A stretch of DNA of 64,000 bases, taken from Anisodus tanguticus (taxonomy: Eukaryota > Streptophyta > Magnoliopsida > Solanales > Solanaceae). The notes below the pieces were generated by a model. The model did not search any database and was not told the origin of the DNA. It was given only the letters and a program-made list of their open reading frames with translations. The position numbers and the translations under genes are program-made. Positions 33,965 to 46,294 of the stretch are shown one piece after another. Each line of letters starts with the position of its first letter. Within the stretch, counting starts at the first letter, position 1. The stretch spans positions 42,826,045 through 42,890,044 of the forward strand of contig CM067556.1 of assembly GCA_034509755.1 (NCBI GenBank). Reading direction: 5' to 3'.

Positions 33965-35125
33965 CTAATACTTTTTTAGATACTTGTCATTTACGTTTCT
34001 GTCAAGATCTTCATCATGCATGTCTATTAGTCGATACGCATTGTCATCAATTCGTTGTCTCACTACGAAGGGACCTTCCCAATTTGGCGACCATTTGCCG
34101 AATTTATGATCTTTTATTCCTAGCGGAAATACGGTTTTCCAAACCAAGTCTCCTTCGGTGAACCTCTTGGGTTTAACATGTTTGTTGTATACTTTAGCTA
34201 TTTTTCGTTTGCCGACTTCGATTCTCTCTAGGGCCATCAGTCGATCTTCATCTATCTTATCTACCTCCATTACCATGGCCTGCTGATATTCTTCCAAGTT
34301 TAAAGAATTTTGTTTGGCCACCCGTAATGACTTAACATTAATTTTCAGGGGTAACAATGCATCTTGGCCATAGGTTAGTCGACAAGGTGTTTTCCCCATA
34401 GTGGTAGACTTAGAGTTTCTGATTGCCCAAATAGCTTTATCCAGAGTGAGATGCCATACTGCCAGTTTATGCTCCATGTTTTTACTAATTATGTCCACAA
34501 TAAGCTTGTTAGCTACCTCGTCTTGTCCATTTGCTTGTGCATAATAAGGCGAAGATGTGACCATCTTGATCCCAAACTTCTCAGGAAAGGCTGTCATATT
34601 AGAACCAGTGAACATCGTCCCTTGATTAGTTGTAATCATCTCAGGAATACCATAACTATATATGATTTGGTGTTGGATAAACTGAATGACATATGTCTGA
34701 TGAACCATCTTCATCGGTTGTGCCTCTACCCATTTAGTGAAGTAATCGGTAGCCACAATAATTAAATTGTGTCCTTTAGACAATTGTGGGTGAATCTTAC
34801 CGATGAGGTCTATAGCCCATCCTCTGAAAGGCCAAGGCTTCACAATCGGGTGCAATACCTCGGCTAGTACCCATTGGATTGGTCCATGTCTCTAACACTC
34901 TTTACAGCCTTTTGTGTATTGAAAGCAATCGGCCATGATGGTAGGCCAATAATAGTCATGGAAATAAATCAACCACTTCATCGTTGGCCCGGCTCTGTGT
35001 AATCCGCAGATTCTTTCATGAACTTCTCCAATGACTCTTAAGGCCTCTACTTTATCAATGCACTTGAGTAGCACCCCATTTACACTCTTTTTGTAAAGAT
35101 CATCATAAATGAGCATATACTTCAA
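33965..35125 (-). pseudogene. Tat integrase, one frame, with stop and lost catalytic Asp
   Basis: Reading down from 35125, an HHCC zinc-binding region (VHERICGLH then GCKEC) is followed by a TAG at 34889-34891 where the family has Gln. The frame then continues open for 296 codons. The core shows WAIDLIG (first Asp), IVATDYFTKW, then TTNQGTMF where a catalytic Asp is expected, so that residue is replaced by Asn. NGQDEVANK carries the Glu. The C-terminal EGDLVWK and WEGPFVV block ends the polyprotein at 33965. Without the second Asp the enzyme would be inactive even if the stop were absent. Confidence 0.9.
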
Positions 35126-35284
35126 GGCACTCCTCTTAACCTTAAGGTCCTTGCACGTGGAAGGATCTTTTAAGTAGACGATTAATTCCTTCTTTCACGA
35201 GTTGATCTGGTCTATGGATAACACTTCGGCTGGTAGCTCATCATACTCTAGAGTGAGTAGAGACTTCCTAAAGCCAGAAGCTTC

Positions 35285-36943
35285 TTATGCCAAATCGTTA
35301 GCCTCAACATTCATGCCCCTGGGAACATGACTTAACGTAGATGATGCGAACCTAGTAAGTAACCTGCTAGCCATTTTGTAACAGGCCAACAAATTTGGAT
35401 CTTTGTAGTCATATTCCCCGGCCAGCTGCTTGATAACCAAGTGAGAGTCTCCGTGAATCTTGATGTACTTTGATTTCATATAGACTAGGAGTTTGAGTCC
35501 TATGATGAGAGCATCGTATTCAGCTTGGTTATTTGTCAAGTCAGAATCTAACCGATAAGAGAACCTCCAGGTTTCATCTCTAGGATCAGTTATTGTTATC
35601 CTGACTCTGACTCTCTTCTGGGTTCTTGACCCATCAAAAGTCAGCGTCCAAGGGACGACGTCTATACATATGCAGTAGAGGGGGCATGAGTCCTCTACAT
35701 CTACACAAAGGTGGTCTGCCAAGAAATCGGCAACCGCCTGACCTTTGACAGCCTTGAGTGGCCTGTACTCAAGGAAAAACACAGTGAGCTTGATTGCCCA
35801 TTTCATTAGTCGTCCTTGCAAAACAGGTCTATTCAATAAGTACCGGACGATGTCCATCTTGCACAAAATATGAACCACATGCGGCATTAAATAATGTTCA
35901 GGTTTTGTACAAGCATAGAATAAGGACAAACAAAGCTTCTCTATAGGAGTATATCTAGTTTCAGCTTCATTGAGCATTCGGCTAAGATAGTACACTGCCC
36001 TTTCGGTTCCATCATCGGCATCCTGTGCTAACAGGCAACCGATAGACATATCTGCAGTCGAAATGTACAATTTCAAAAGCTTCCCTGGCGTGGGAGGTAC
36101 CAGCACGAGAGGAGTTGCTAGGGCCTTTTTAATTTGGTAGAATGCCTCTTGCTGTTCTGGGGGCCATACTAGCTCTTCTGACCCTTTAAGCCTAAGCAAA
36201 TATGAGAAAGCCTTCATTTTTCCAGTTGAATTAGATATGAACCGTCTTAGAAAGTTGATCTTCCCTAGCAGTATTTGTAACTCCTTCTTTGTTTTGGGTG
36301 GTACCGACTCCCTCACTGCCCGGTCTTTGCTCTGATCTATCTCAATACCTTTCTTATGTACCAAGAAGCCGAGGAAGTTGCCAGCTGATACCCCGAACAT
36401 GCACTTGGCTGGATTCATTTTAAGATTATGAATCCTCATTATTTTTAGTGCTTGTTCTAGATCGGCTAAATGATCTTTGAATCCCTTAGACCTCACCACC
36501 ACATCATCAATGTAGACCTCCACCGTCTTGCAGATCAAATCATGGAAGATGGTGTTCATTGCCCTCTGATAAGTAGCACCACCATTCTTCATACCGAACA
36601 ACATAACTACTCACTTGTAAATGCCCAAGGCTCCTGGACACCTAAAGGCAGTCTTCTGAATATCATCCTCAGCTACTGCTGTTTGATTATAGCCGGAGTA
36701 TCTATCAATGAATATCAGCACTCCATTTGCGGCCGCCGAATTGACTAGCATATCGGCTATAGGCATGACGTATTCATCTTTGGGAATAGCTAGATTTAGG
36801 TTCCTATAATCAATACATACCCAAACCTTGCCATTTTTCTTCTTGACTGGCACAATGTTTGCCAACCATTCTACATACCTAGTCATTCTGATTAACCCGA
36901 CTTTCAGTAGTCGTTCAATCTCGGCTTTAATTTGAGGTATCAA
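35285..36943 (-). pseudogene. Tat reverse transcriptase, RNase H and archaeal-type RNase H
   Basis: From 36943 downwards are RT blocks EIERLLKVG, VPVKKKNGKVW, CIDYRNLN and FIDRYSGYNQ. A TGA at about 36608 stands where family members have Trp. MLFGMKNGGATYQRAMN and the catalytic YIDD (about 36515) follow, then NPAKCMFGV and FLGFLV. The connection and first RNase H follow, with LLKLYISTADMSIGCLLAQD and AVYYLSRML. A second RNase H begins at TLTFDGSRT (about 35640), continues NQAEYDALIIG and GDSHLVIKQL, and ends near 35285. Two RNase H domains in tandem are diagnostic of the Tat group. The 439 codons after the TGA are open. Confidence 0.93.
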
Positions 36944-36988
36944 CTGAGGGTGCTATCTTCTGGGCGGCTGTTTATAAGGCGTGAAACC

Positions 36989-38341
36989 CTATTTAATTGG
37001 CAATTTATGCTCTACCAAAGTTCGTGCCAGCCCAGGCATCTTGTGATAATCCCACGCGAAGCAGTCCTTATACTGCAGTAGAAGAGCAGTTATGCTTCGT
37101 TTATCCTCTTCCTTCAGCAAGCCACTAATATGTATTAGCCGAGGGACTTCCTCAGTACCCAAGTTAATATCTTCCAAGGGATCCTGAGACACAAAACTAG
37201 GCACAACCCTTCTTATGGGCGATTCAAGTTCCATTAGCAACTCAATGTCATCGGTCGCCAGTGTTGTTTCTCTATTGTAGTCCTCTACTTGTGATGCTTC
37301 GGCTATCCTTGCTTCAGAATTTAAAGCAGTCAGCCAATGCCACATGTCATGTATGATTTGGATCTCCTCAATCATTTAACTCTTCCAAGGTAAGTTGTGG
37401 TTCATTTAATTGTTTTATTTCGAAACTTTGTGAAGTAAGATTGCAATATTCCCAAGATCCTTCTTCATACTGCTATGCAATAGCTATGGGAGCCACATAG
37501 GGTGAATATAAGACAACCTCCAAGTTTTTCACCCCTGCTTGAAATAGGTTATCGTCGGCTGGGACGATTTCTATCTTATGTTCTTCTCAAAAAATGAGCT
37601 TTTGATGCATAGTGGAAGGAAGGCATCGGCTGGTGTGAATCTAGTATTTTTCCAATAGGATGGCGTATGACGGCTTGCCATCTATCACAAAGAAGGCAGA
37701 TCTGACCGTCTTAGGACCTACGGTGCTTCAGAGGCTTCTTCCATAAAGCTAGCCATATTCATATTGGTTGGGATGAGATCCTCCCTGGTTTTGTTGAGGC
37801 TTTTCAAAGTAAGCAGCAACATCACATTCAACATAGACCCATTGTCGACAAATACTTAGCTAAAAGGTTTGCCGTTAATGTAAGCCTTAACAAAGAGGGG
37901 CTTGAGGTGTTTAACCATCTCCTCCGAAGGTGCACAAAATACAGTGCTCAAACCATCTCTAGTCGTGGTATCGGCTAATGTCACCCATTCAATGTCTTCC
38001 ACACATACATCGCCTTCTAAGTTGTCCAGCTGAGGGCGGTCGGCCTAGAACTCACATGGAATCAGACTGACAATTTCAATAGTTGCCCAGATCTCATCGA
38101 TCGAATCTTGCTTAAATAAATCAAGGATGGAATCTCCTACCTCATCAAATTCGGTTGATGAGAAGTTAATACCTTTCATCTCCTTGAGACATATAGGATT
38201 CGACTGAGGCTTCAATGCTTGGATTCTTTGCACGGTTTGTGGAACCGTTTCGGCTAGAGATTCCTTCAGGACTGTAGTCTCCTCCAGAAGTTCCTTTGTC
38301 GGGCCATCACCCGACTGTATGCTCAGTTCTGTTTGGTCCAA
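36989..38341 (-). pseudogene. Tat protease region and linker, broken
   Basis: A 98-codon open stretch (38341-38045) rich in Glu and Thr precedes the aspartic protease. Near 37855 the minus strand reads VFVDNGSMLNVM, where the family has a D(T/S)G active site, so the catalytic Asp is kept but its neighbour is Asn. A 128-codon stretch at 37375-36989, with FAWDYHKMPGL and LVEHKLPIK, is the usual lead into the RT. Several stops and frameshifts interrupt the region between 38045 and 37375. Confidence 0.78.
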
Positions 38342-39446
38342 AGCTTATCTTTCATGCGGCTCTACCTCTGAAGAGGCTGAGCCAAATGCCTGCTCTATAG
38401 CTTCAGCCATGGCAGACTCAGGAATTTCCGTAATATCGGCTGCCTCAGAATTGGATATCATGTGCAACGTTAGTTTCATCTTGCGTAAGGCTTTAGTACG
38501 CTGCATCCTTCTTTTCTACGTCCTGGACATATATCTGGCGGTGCCTCTTTCTTTCCAGAAGCCTGATTGATGAACCACTTTCCTCCATCTATATTGGCGG
38601 TTGACTTGATCATCCTCCGGGACCTCAGCTGACATTCATCCCTTACTGTGATATGTAGGGAAAAATGCATTCCTTCACATTGAACTCTGCCACCCTATGT
38701 TTAGTCATGGGTAGTGGTTTCTCACCTATCTGGGACACGCTCGGCTTCTCCTCGACTGGCGGCCATGCTTGCCCCCAAGCCTTCTTCTAAGGTCTGTTGG
38801 GTCCGTTTTGAATATCAGGTATTGTCTGTAAGGTTCTCGAGCCATGTTCTTTGGTTTATAATGGCGGCCACGAAAACTGCTTCTAGCTGACTGCTTACCC
38901 AAGTCTTCATAGATGTCACGTAAGTTGTCTAGATGATCAAACACAGAGGTCTTGGTGACCCCCTCCTTATCAGTGGGCTTCTTTAGGACCCATATGGTTT
39001 TGATCGGCTGTTTCCCCTTGACGTCCTTTGATTGATCTGGCTTGGCAAAGGATACCATAGATATCAGTACTGTGGGGAATGGGTCAGTATCAACAAACAT
39101 TTCAGCTATGCTTTTATCAGCTAGCTTGAACCTGCCCTCCTTGATGCCCTTTTGAATCGCCTTCCTGAAGACCACACAATTAGAAGTAGCGTGGCTATAT
39201 GAATTGTGCCACTTACAGTACTTCTTATCCTTGAGTTCTTCGGCAGACGTAATCCTATGGCCATCAAGCAGCTGAATCTGTTTATCTTTAAGCAAATGAT
39301 CAAATATCTGATCTGTCTTTGTAATGTCAAACGAGTAACCGATCCTATCATCAGTTGAACTCGCCTCCTTGCCCTTCGTAGCTTTCATGGCTGGGCAAGA
39401 GTAAACCATACCCCTGATGATTTCGGCATCCATTGTGTCTGTCGTG
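38342..39446 (-). pseudogene. Tat gag C-terminal part, interrupted by a solo LTR
   Basis: The main open stretch (to 38726) contains KKYCKWHNSYSHATSNC and FRKAIQKGIKEGRFKL at about 39220-39110, the Cys/His element typical of Tat gag, where a classical CCHC knuckle is absent. Downstream, 38670-38476 holds ITVRDECQLRSRRMI and a Gly/Lys-rich segment leading towards protease. At 39451 the reading is cut by the inserted LTR and resumes at 43073. Confidence 0.82.
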
Positions 39447-39451
39447 CAATC
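39447..39451 (+). other. Target-site duplication (left) of the solo LTR, CAATC
   Basis: CAATC precedes TGTTGACACCC at 39452 and recurs immediately after GCGACA at 43068-43072. Confidence 0.92.
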
Positions 39452-42400
39452 TGTTGACACCCAATTTTGTCCCGTATTTTCCAATTTATTTGCAATTTTA
39501 AATGTTTTTTAACAACTCAAAACAATTTTAATCTATATACATACATGCGTATATATATATATATTATTATTATTATTATTATTCTCTTATTATTATTATT
39601 ATTCACATTTTTTACTATCATTTGCATTTTTTATCATAATCATAAGTTTTATCCGAAAATTCTATGTTATTTTATTCTCGCAAAATTGCATCGCATTTCC
39701 ATTTTTTATTAAGCATTAAACATTTCGCAAATATATTATATATTATCACATTGTTATGTTATTTTTAAATGATTCACATCTTTTACAAAACAAAAAATAA
39801 TATTTTTAATGTTAAACGCCTTTTATATTTTTAAACCCAAAACAATTTCTAACCTATTTCATTTTCCCAAACCCAATACAAATTCTACCCAAACAAAATT
39901 CACCAAACCCACAAAACAATTCCTACCCAAATCTTCCAAACCAAAGCCCAACAAACCTTCTCCCTTTAATTCCCCCAAGCCCAATCGGCCACCCCATTTT
40001 CGGATTCCCAATTCCCACAACCCAAAACTCCCAAAGCCCAACCATCCCTAAATCTCTTAACCCAAAACAAAACAAAACAAAAAAAAAATCAAAATCAAAA
40101 CAAATTTCAAACCAAACCGGCCATACGGCCCAACCGGCCAGCCCACCCGAAACCGAGCCCAAAAACCCATTCCCCCTTATAACCCTTTTATTTCTTCCCC
40201 CAAAACCAAACACCCCAAAAAACAAAAACAAAAATAAAAAACCTAACCCTAACACCCCTACGCCCCCTACCCCCACGCCGCCACCCTACGCCCCTACCCC
40301 TACGCCTGACACCACCAGTCGCCACACCGCCGCCTGACACCACCAATATACCCATCACCTTTCTGCAACACATGCCCCAAGAACACGCCCCAAAAAATCC
40401 TGATTTTGTTCCCCCTTTATTTTGAAATTTGAATTCGTTTTAAGGGGGTATGAGGGGGTGAACGTTGGGGTGGGTATCTATAACCCCCCCCCCCTTGCTC
40501 ACTGATCTTGGGGGGCGATTCTTAGGATTTTCGGGTCATTTTTAGGTCCGAAATTTAAGAAATCCGAAATCTCCGTAAAGGTTTGGCATTATATTTTGTT
40601 TGTGTTGTTCTTCATTAAAAAAAGGGGGCAATCCGAAATCATTTCTTTGTTCTTGCATGTGTTCTTCAACTTAAAATTCCGAAAAATAGGTCGAAATTAT
40701 TGGGTTTTTTTTTGTGTTGAAGAATCTGTATTTTTAGCTATTTTCACTGTTTTTCGGTCCAATTCGGGTCGGGTCACTGCCGGGTCGGGTCGGGTCATTC
40801 CGGTCGGGTCGAACATCAGAAAATCAGAAAAAAAAATCAGAATCCTAACATCTCCGAGCGGATTCGACGATTCAAAACACGCCTCGGTTCGCTACCCGGA
40901 GAAGGTCCGTAAACTACCTCTCCTCTCTACTTATTTTCTGCATCTTATATTTATTTTGTTGTGTTGATCAGTTGGTAGTTCGTTCATGTTATTGCGCTTT
41001 TAATGTCTAAATTATATTGAGTACGATAGCTTGTTTGGTTAATTGTTATAATATAGATGTGCTTTGTATATTCTGTTAAACCCCAATATTAATATCATAC
41101 TTAAGTATAATATATTGAAAATACTATTTAGTATCTGCTTAAGGAATCATGATGTGGATTGATTAAATACCTGCTACTGTTAGTAATTTTACTGACTTGT
41201 TTAGTTGATTACGGATATTTATCAATGTTGTGCTTGGTTTACGTTTTTGAGTTAATGTTTGGATTAGTATTATTTTAGTTTGAATGTGTATACTGTTTGG
41301 TGTAAAGGTTTGGTTGATGTGGGCGATTGTTAGAATTAGTTATTAGTCATGTTTAATTAGGTTAAAGTTTGTTTATGTTTATTAGACTAAGCATTGAGAA
41401 ATGTTTAATAAATATTAATGGTTGTTTATGATCTTTAGTTTTAACAGTTGAGCATGTCTAATCATGATTAATTAGACTATGGTTGATGTTAGAATCTATT
41501 ACGTTAATTATTAATCATGTTTAACCACTTTAGGTTATTTTATGCCCATTTAGTTCATTTCTAAGTATGTGTAATAAAAATTCGATGTTTGTTGGACTTA
41601 ATTCATTATGTTGAATTATAGGTTGTCAATGTTCACTGTCATGGCTATTTGCGCTCTATGATCTAAGTGTGTTAAACATGTGCTTGCATGTGCATAAATA
41701 TGAATACATGTTAATTGGGTTTATCGCATATTGGATTGGTTGGGTTTCCTTCCTTCAAGTCTGAAAATTATATGTTTGTAACCTACGTATATATTTACCT
41801 ATTTTCATGTTTTAAAAATCATGAACTTAGATATATGTTTGTGTATCAAATTTGAGCCCCAACAACATATTACTTTTCGTAAATTATTTATGTTTATATT
41901 TTCGTTCCGTCTACTAATCCTTTTCTTTTCTTTTATTTACATGAAATGCATCGGGAGCTACGAAGAGTCTCGTTATGAGACTCATCATGACTTCGTCCAA
42001 AAATGAAGAACCACATCTGTGTTCATTGCATTCTCCGGTCTCAGAACTTCAAAACAAATAGGGTGCCGATGATATCGTCATCCGTCCTAGCCGCTGCTTT
42101 TGTTTATTGTTAAATTTGTCTTTCATTATCATTTGGGTTGTAATAATTATTTAATTATGTACTGTCATTAGAATGCTTAGAATAATTAGGCCGCGAATAG
42201 ATGAATGAATAGGATAGTCTTACTTTATTAGTTAGTTTATTTCTTAGGCTCGTTTGAATTGGAAACCAACCGCTAGCTTTATCTCGTTTAGGGCCGTCTT
42301 GTGTGTTCCAAACTTAGCCTCTAGTTACTTTGTTCTATTTTTTAGGTTCATTATGCATGCTTTAATATCTTTCAAAAAATAATTTGGCAATCTATTATTC

Positions 42401-43067
42401 ATTTTCTTTAATCCTAAAAAATAAGGTTTGCATTTTATCCGATTTGCAACATTGAAAGATTTTTTTATAAAATTTACTTTTATTATTAAATCGCCAAATA
42501 CATATGTTTTGTAAACGAATGAATTTTATATCTATTTGTTATGAATAGTATCTTATGAAATGCATACTTTTCTCAACCCTACATGTATATATGATAAATA
42601 ATGCTTTACAAATGTATGTTTTCCTACATACACTTTATAAGTTATGTCATGCAAAATACATATTTTTAACAAACCAATTTTTAACATAGCCATGCAATTT
42701 GGTAAAAATGCATCCTTTTTAAATCAAATTATTTGCAAAATCCTTTCCTTAAACTTCATACCTTTTAAACATGCATTTTAGCACAATAAATAACCTGAGT
42801 TTGACCGGATAACCGCAAGTTAGCGGATTCTAAAGGATGCCTAATCCCTTCCCTTTAGGATAATAAAGAACCCTTACCTAGAATCTCACTAGTTTCTTAG
42901 ACCATTAAAATTGGAGTTATATTGCAGCATTTAGTTTAATATTTAGGTGTCCTAATTCACCGTAAAAATAATTAGGTGGCGACTCCTCAATCCATTTACC
43001 CAGGAATCACCGAAACACGCCGTGCCCCGCTTTGACCTGCGGAGCGGGTCGAAAATAGGGCGCGACA
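39452..43067 (+). mobile_element. Solo LTR of a Tat/Ogre-type gypsy element, 3.6 kb, nested in gag
   Basis: The 3616-bp unit begins TGTTGACACCC and ends AAAATAGGGCGCGACA, with a perfect CAATC duplication on both sides. These ends match long LTRs of Tat/Ogre-like elements in Solanaceae. The CGCGACA end is the one normally followed by the PBS, so the LTR lies on the plus strand. It has no PBS, gag or pol, hence a solo LTR from recombination between two LTRs. It contains an ATT microsatellite (39550-39602), C-rich sequence (39840-40340), a (GGGTC)-rich stretch near 40770-40810 and no credible gene. Confidence 0.9.
39550..39602. repeat. (TA)n(TTA)n microsatellite
   Basis: A TA run passes into ATT triplets, with one interruption, within the solo LTR. 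Confidence 0.9.
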
Positions 43068-43072
43068 CAATC

Positions 43073-44854
43073 GACTGACTCTGAGTCAGACTTATCTACC
43101 TCAATAATGGATACCAAATGGGAGCCTCTATTTCAGTTGGCTTTTCTTTTTTCCTTCTCCTGAATAAATTGCTCTATTTGGCTAGCCTTCTCGGCTAACT
43201 AGCTTAAGTTAGAGCAAGATTGTCCCACTAATTTCTCCTTTAACTGTGGATGCATGTTGTTCATTATCATATGGGCGCATTCTGATTCGGGGAAGTGTAC
43301 AGTGCATTTCCCAACCTTCCTTCTGAATCTCTCGATATAATCGGTAGCCGACTCATCGATCTATTTCTTGAGATTCTTCAAATTCATCATAGTGACTTGA
43401 GGTTGGGGCCAATAAAATCTATCATGGAAACAACGCTCCATGTCAGCCCAACTTTGCACGGAGTCGGGGGCTAAGGATGAGTATCAGGCAAATGTCATTC
43501 CGATTAGAGAAACGGGGAATAACTGCAGCTTGTGGTACTCATTCTGGCCAACTTCACCACATTGGGCGGTAAATCTGCCAATGTACTCAATGGTAGATTT
43601 GTCATCATCACCCGAGAAGGTGGCGAAATCAGACATTTTGAAGCCTCTTGGCAGTGATGCTACCCGATCTACCCAATCGGGGTAGGGCTTCCTGTAAACA
43701 GGCCTGTCCAAGGATTTCAGTTGGATGCCAAAGTACCTCCTCATGGTATTCTCAATGGTTTCAATGTTCATTAGTTGTGGCGTCCCCTACCGATTCTCAA
43801 CTGGAACTGGCTGGTAGGCGTTCTGAATTTGAGGCCTCCATTCTGCACCTTGTTGAACAAGATTTTGAAAGTTATAGGTGATCTTCTGGCCATTACCAAT
43901 AGGTGGGGTATATCCCCATTGATGTTGTTGGGTATAGCCACCAAAGCCTGCAACCTGAGCTCCTGGAACAGCCGACGAAACTTGAGGATAAGGTGGAACA
44001 GTGTTCCATGTCTGCTCTCCTTGGACATCAGTCGTTCTTAGAAAGGTTGCGCTTCCTGGATGGTATGGATTGGGTACCGGTTGTGACTACTGGAATGGTG
44101 TGCCGCTGTAGACAGAGTCACCAGATAGCCTACCAGGGTCATAGCTAGGAGCCATCGGCTGTCAATTCGGTTGGCCAACATTGGTAGCCTGTACCATAGG
44201 GTCGTTTGCATAAGCGTACGGCATAATGGGCAGCAAACCAAAGTGTCCGGACATCTGAACTGGTCTCTGAGCCATAATGATATGTCCATACTACATACTC
44301 ACTTGGTCGAGTGGCACAGCTTGCCCCCGAGTGTTTGGTGGCAACCATACAGTTGACTGGTTACTAAGTGACTGGGCTTGTGCTCCTAGGTGTGCTATCG
44401 GTTGTACCTGAGTAGGTACTGACTGATACACATTCAGTTGAGGAACAACACTTAGAGTCACAGTTGCATGATGCACATCACAATTCGTCTGAGGAATGGC
44501 AGAACTAGCCGAACCTTCTTTTGGATGCAGTCGATTAGCTTCCAGTTCTCTCACCTGCTGAACCTCATTATGCACCATTGGCTTGACAATGTCAGCCAAT
44601 TATTTGGAAACCTGGTACATAATGTCGCGGATGCCCAAGTCAATCTGTTGTCTAATGAATGACGTGGTCATAATAGTTGGACCATCGGATTGACTAAGTT
44701 CACCCACAGCTTGGGTTGATTTAGAAAGTGGAGGGGTATCAACCAATGTAGGCATACCCGAAGAAGATGGTGGCTCGTTGTTCCTTCTGGGAGGATTCTG
44801 TTTAGCATGTGGACTGGATTCTTGGTTCATTTTCTTACCAGACCTTAAGCGCAT
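43073..44854 (-). pseudogene. Tat gag N-terminal part with Retrotrans_gag domain, stops in one frame
   Basis: The ATG at 44854 begins MRLRSGKKMNQES. One frame can be followed down to about 43484 with in-frame stops at about 44600, 44288, 44159, 44090 and 43793. The N-terminal half is Gln/Pro-rich. At 43771-43484 it shows YFGIQLKSLDRPVYRKPYP, then FSGDDDKSTIEYIGRF and LQLFPVSLIGMTFA, the capsid domain of gypsy gag. A stop at 43481 replaces the Trp normally following. The capsid continues YSSLAPDSVQSW and DRFYWPQPQ towards 43073, where the solo LTR breaks it. Confidence 0.87.
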
Positions 44855-44907
44855 ACGCCAAGTGTGATTCTGACATGGAGAATCAAATTCGCTATGAGAT
44901 CACCTAT

Positions 44908-44926
44908 GGTCCCACTGGGGTGCCAA
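44908..44926 (-). other. Primer-binding site of the Tat-clade element
   Basis: On the minus strand TTGGCACCCCAGTGGGACC lies three bases inside the 5' LTR end. It sits in the right position for a tRNA primer-binding site; I do not assign the tRNA. Confidence 0.7.
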
Positions 44927-44929
44927 ATT

Positions 44930-45597
44930 TGTTTCCCTCCAAAGTGTTTGTCGTTTTATCGGCTGACGAAATCGGATGATAAATTGATTCCTTAACTTAA
45001 GTGATTTGGACCGGAAGCAGACCTCTAACTTCCAGCAATAGGTTTCCCAACTACTCCAGACAGCGTTAGGATGGTGATTGAGTAAACTAGGTGGTAAGAA
45101 ACATAAATACAGCTAGAGTGCAATAAAGGCGATAAGGATAGAATGAAGATATATAAAAATCAGATTTTTGATTGATTGTATTTTTTTTATTCTGTACAAG
45201 TGATTTTACATTTATAGTATAAGAAAAATAAACGTGACCCCCTATGTTAGCTATCGAACTACCCACGACGTCAACTAGCCAACTATGAGGGGGTGGTGCC
45301 AATTTTTTCGCCTGGACCTCTAGCACAATCGACGACACTCCCTTCAGGCTTTTGCTGGTTGCTACCTTTTCTAGAAGGTCCTTTCACTTGGTCTCTTCGA
45401 GGCGCCCGAGTATGTGTGGGTCTCAGCCGTTCCTCGGAATTATGACTCGGCCATACTACTGTAATAGTCGATGATGTTTTTCTAGCCGAGGGTAGGGACT
45501 AACGGATTCGGCTATGATTCCGCTCAGTTACCGATTTAGAATCCTTTTCCACCTTCGTCTGTCACCTGATTTGGCTAAATACTTTTGAGTGTTAACA
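44930..45597 (-). repeat. 5' LTR of the Tat-clade element
   Basis: The LTR reads TGTTAACACTC to GGGAAACA on the minus strand, with TATAAAT at 45210-45216. It is collinear with the 3' LTR. Confidence 0.95.
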
Positions 45598-45602
45598 ACT
45601 AT

Positions 45603-45902
45603 ATAATTGTATAATAAAGAATATAAACTCCCAACCTAAAAGGAATTCTATGCAAACAATTTTCAACTTTGGTTTTTTCTTTTTGGTTGTTAATTACTTT
45701 TTCAAAATAGGGTAGGATTTATGAATACATAAAATTTAGGTAATTTAAAAGTCCTAAACATCCAAAAAAATATTACTCCCTCATTATCAATTTATGTAGT
45801 CTTTGAAGCTAAAGTGTATTAAATTACTTTAGTATTTTAAAATTTTATACGAAAATTACTATAATTTGTAATTCGAGAATCCTCGCCAACTACTTAATTA
45901 GT

Positions 45903-45961
<59 letters not shown>

Positions 45962-46286
45962 GATTTAGATCAAATACATGCATGACCAACTTAGTTAAGA
46001 GAAGAAAGGAGTTTGAACAAAATCATGTAATTCTTAAGAAATCATACCAGGAGTGCTTGAAAGTAACACCTCCCATGACTCACTAAGAGTTGGAAGTCCA
46101 AAAAATTTAACTCTCGAGGACTAGTTCCTTTTGTTTCTTACTCATTCATAAAAGTTTCTTCAATATTTGATTATTATCCTAATTTTTTATACCCCATTCT
46201 TTCTCAATTGATAAATCTTATAAATGCAATACTTAAAGATATTATCTATGCACAAGAAGAAGATTCAATACATTATCTTAGACATG
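45603..46286. other. AT-rich spacer
   Basis: No gene is seen. It contains the long TA microsatellite at 45905-45958. Confidence 0.6.
45905..45958. repeat. (AT)27 microsatellite
   Basis: An uninterrupted 54-bp run of AT dinucleotides. Confidence 0.97.
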
Positions 46287-46294
46287 ATCTTATG

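Larger units (their letters stand above)
29498..45597 (-). mobile_element. Ty3/gypsy Tat-clade element with antisense plant-mobile-domain ORF
   Basis: Paired LTRs (29498-30164 and 44930-45597) flank a minus-strand element of 16.1 kb, or about 12.5 kb without its nested 3.6-kb solo LTR. Reading 5' to 3' on the minus strand: 5' LTR, PBS, gag (44854 downwards), protease, reverse transcriptase, RNase H, a second archaeal-type RNase H, integrase (to 33965), an antisense ORF region, polypurine tract and 3' LTR. The dual RNase H and the extra antisense ORF before the 3' LTR are Tat/Retand features. Flanks GCTAT (29493-29497) and ACTAT (45598-45602) are a target-site duplication with one mismatch. 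Confidence 0.93.

Noticed and set aside
39809..40373. Pro/Asn/Lys-rich plus-strand and Gly/Val-rich minus-strand open stretches
   Set aside because: They arise from a C-rich, low-complexity part of the solo LTR and overlap on both strands without any domain.
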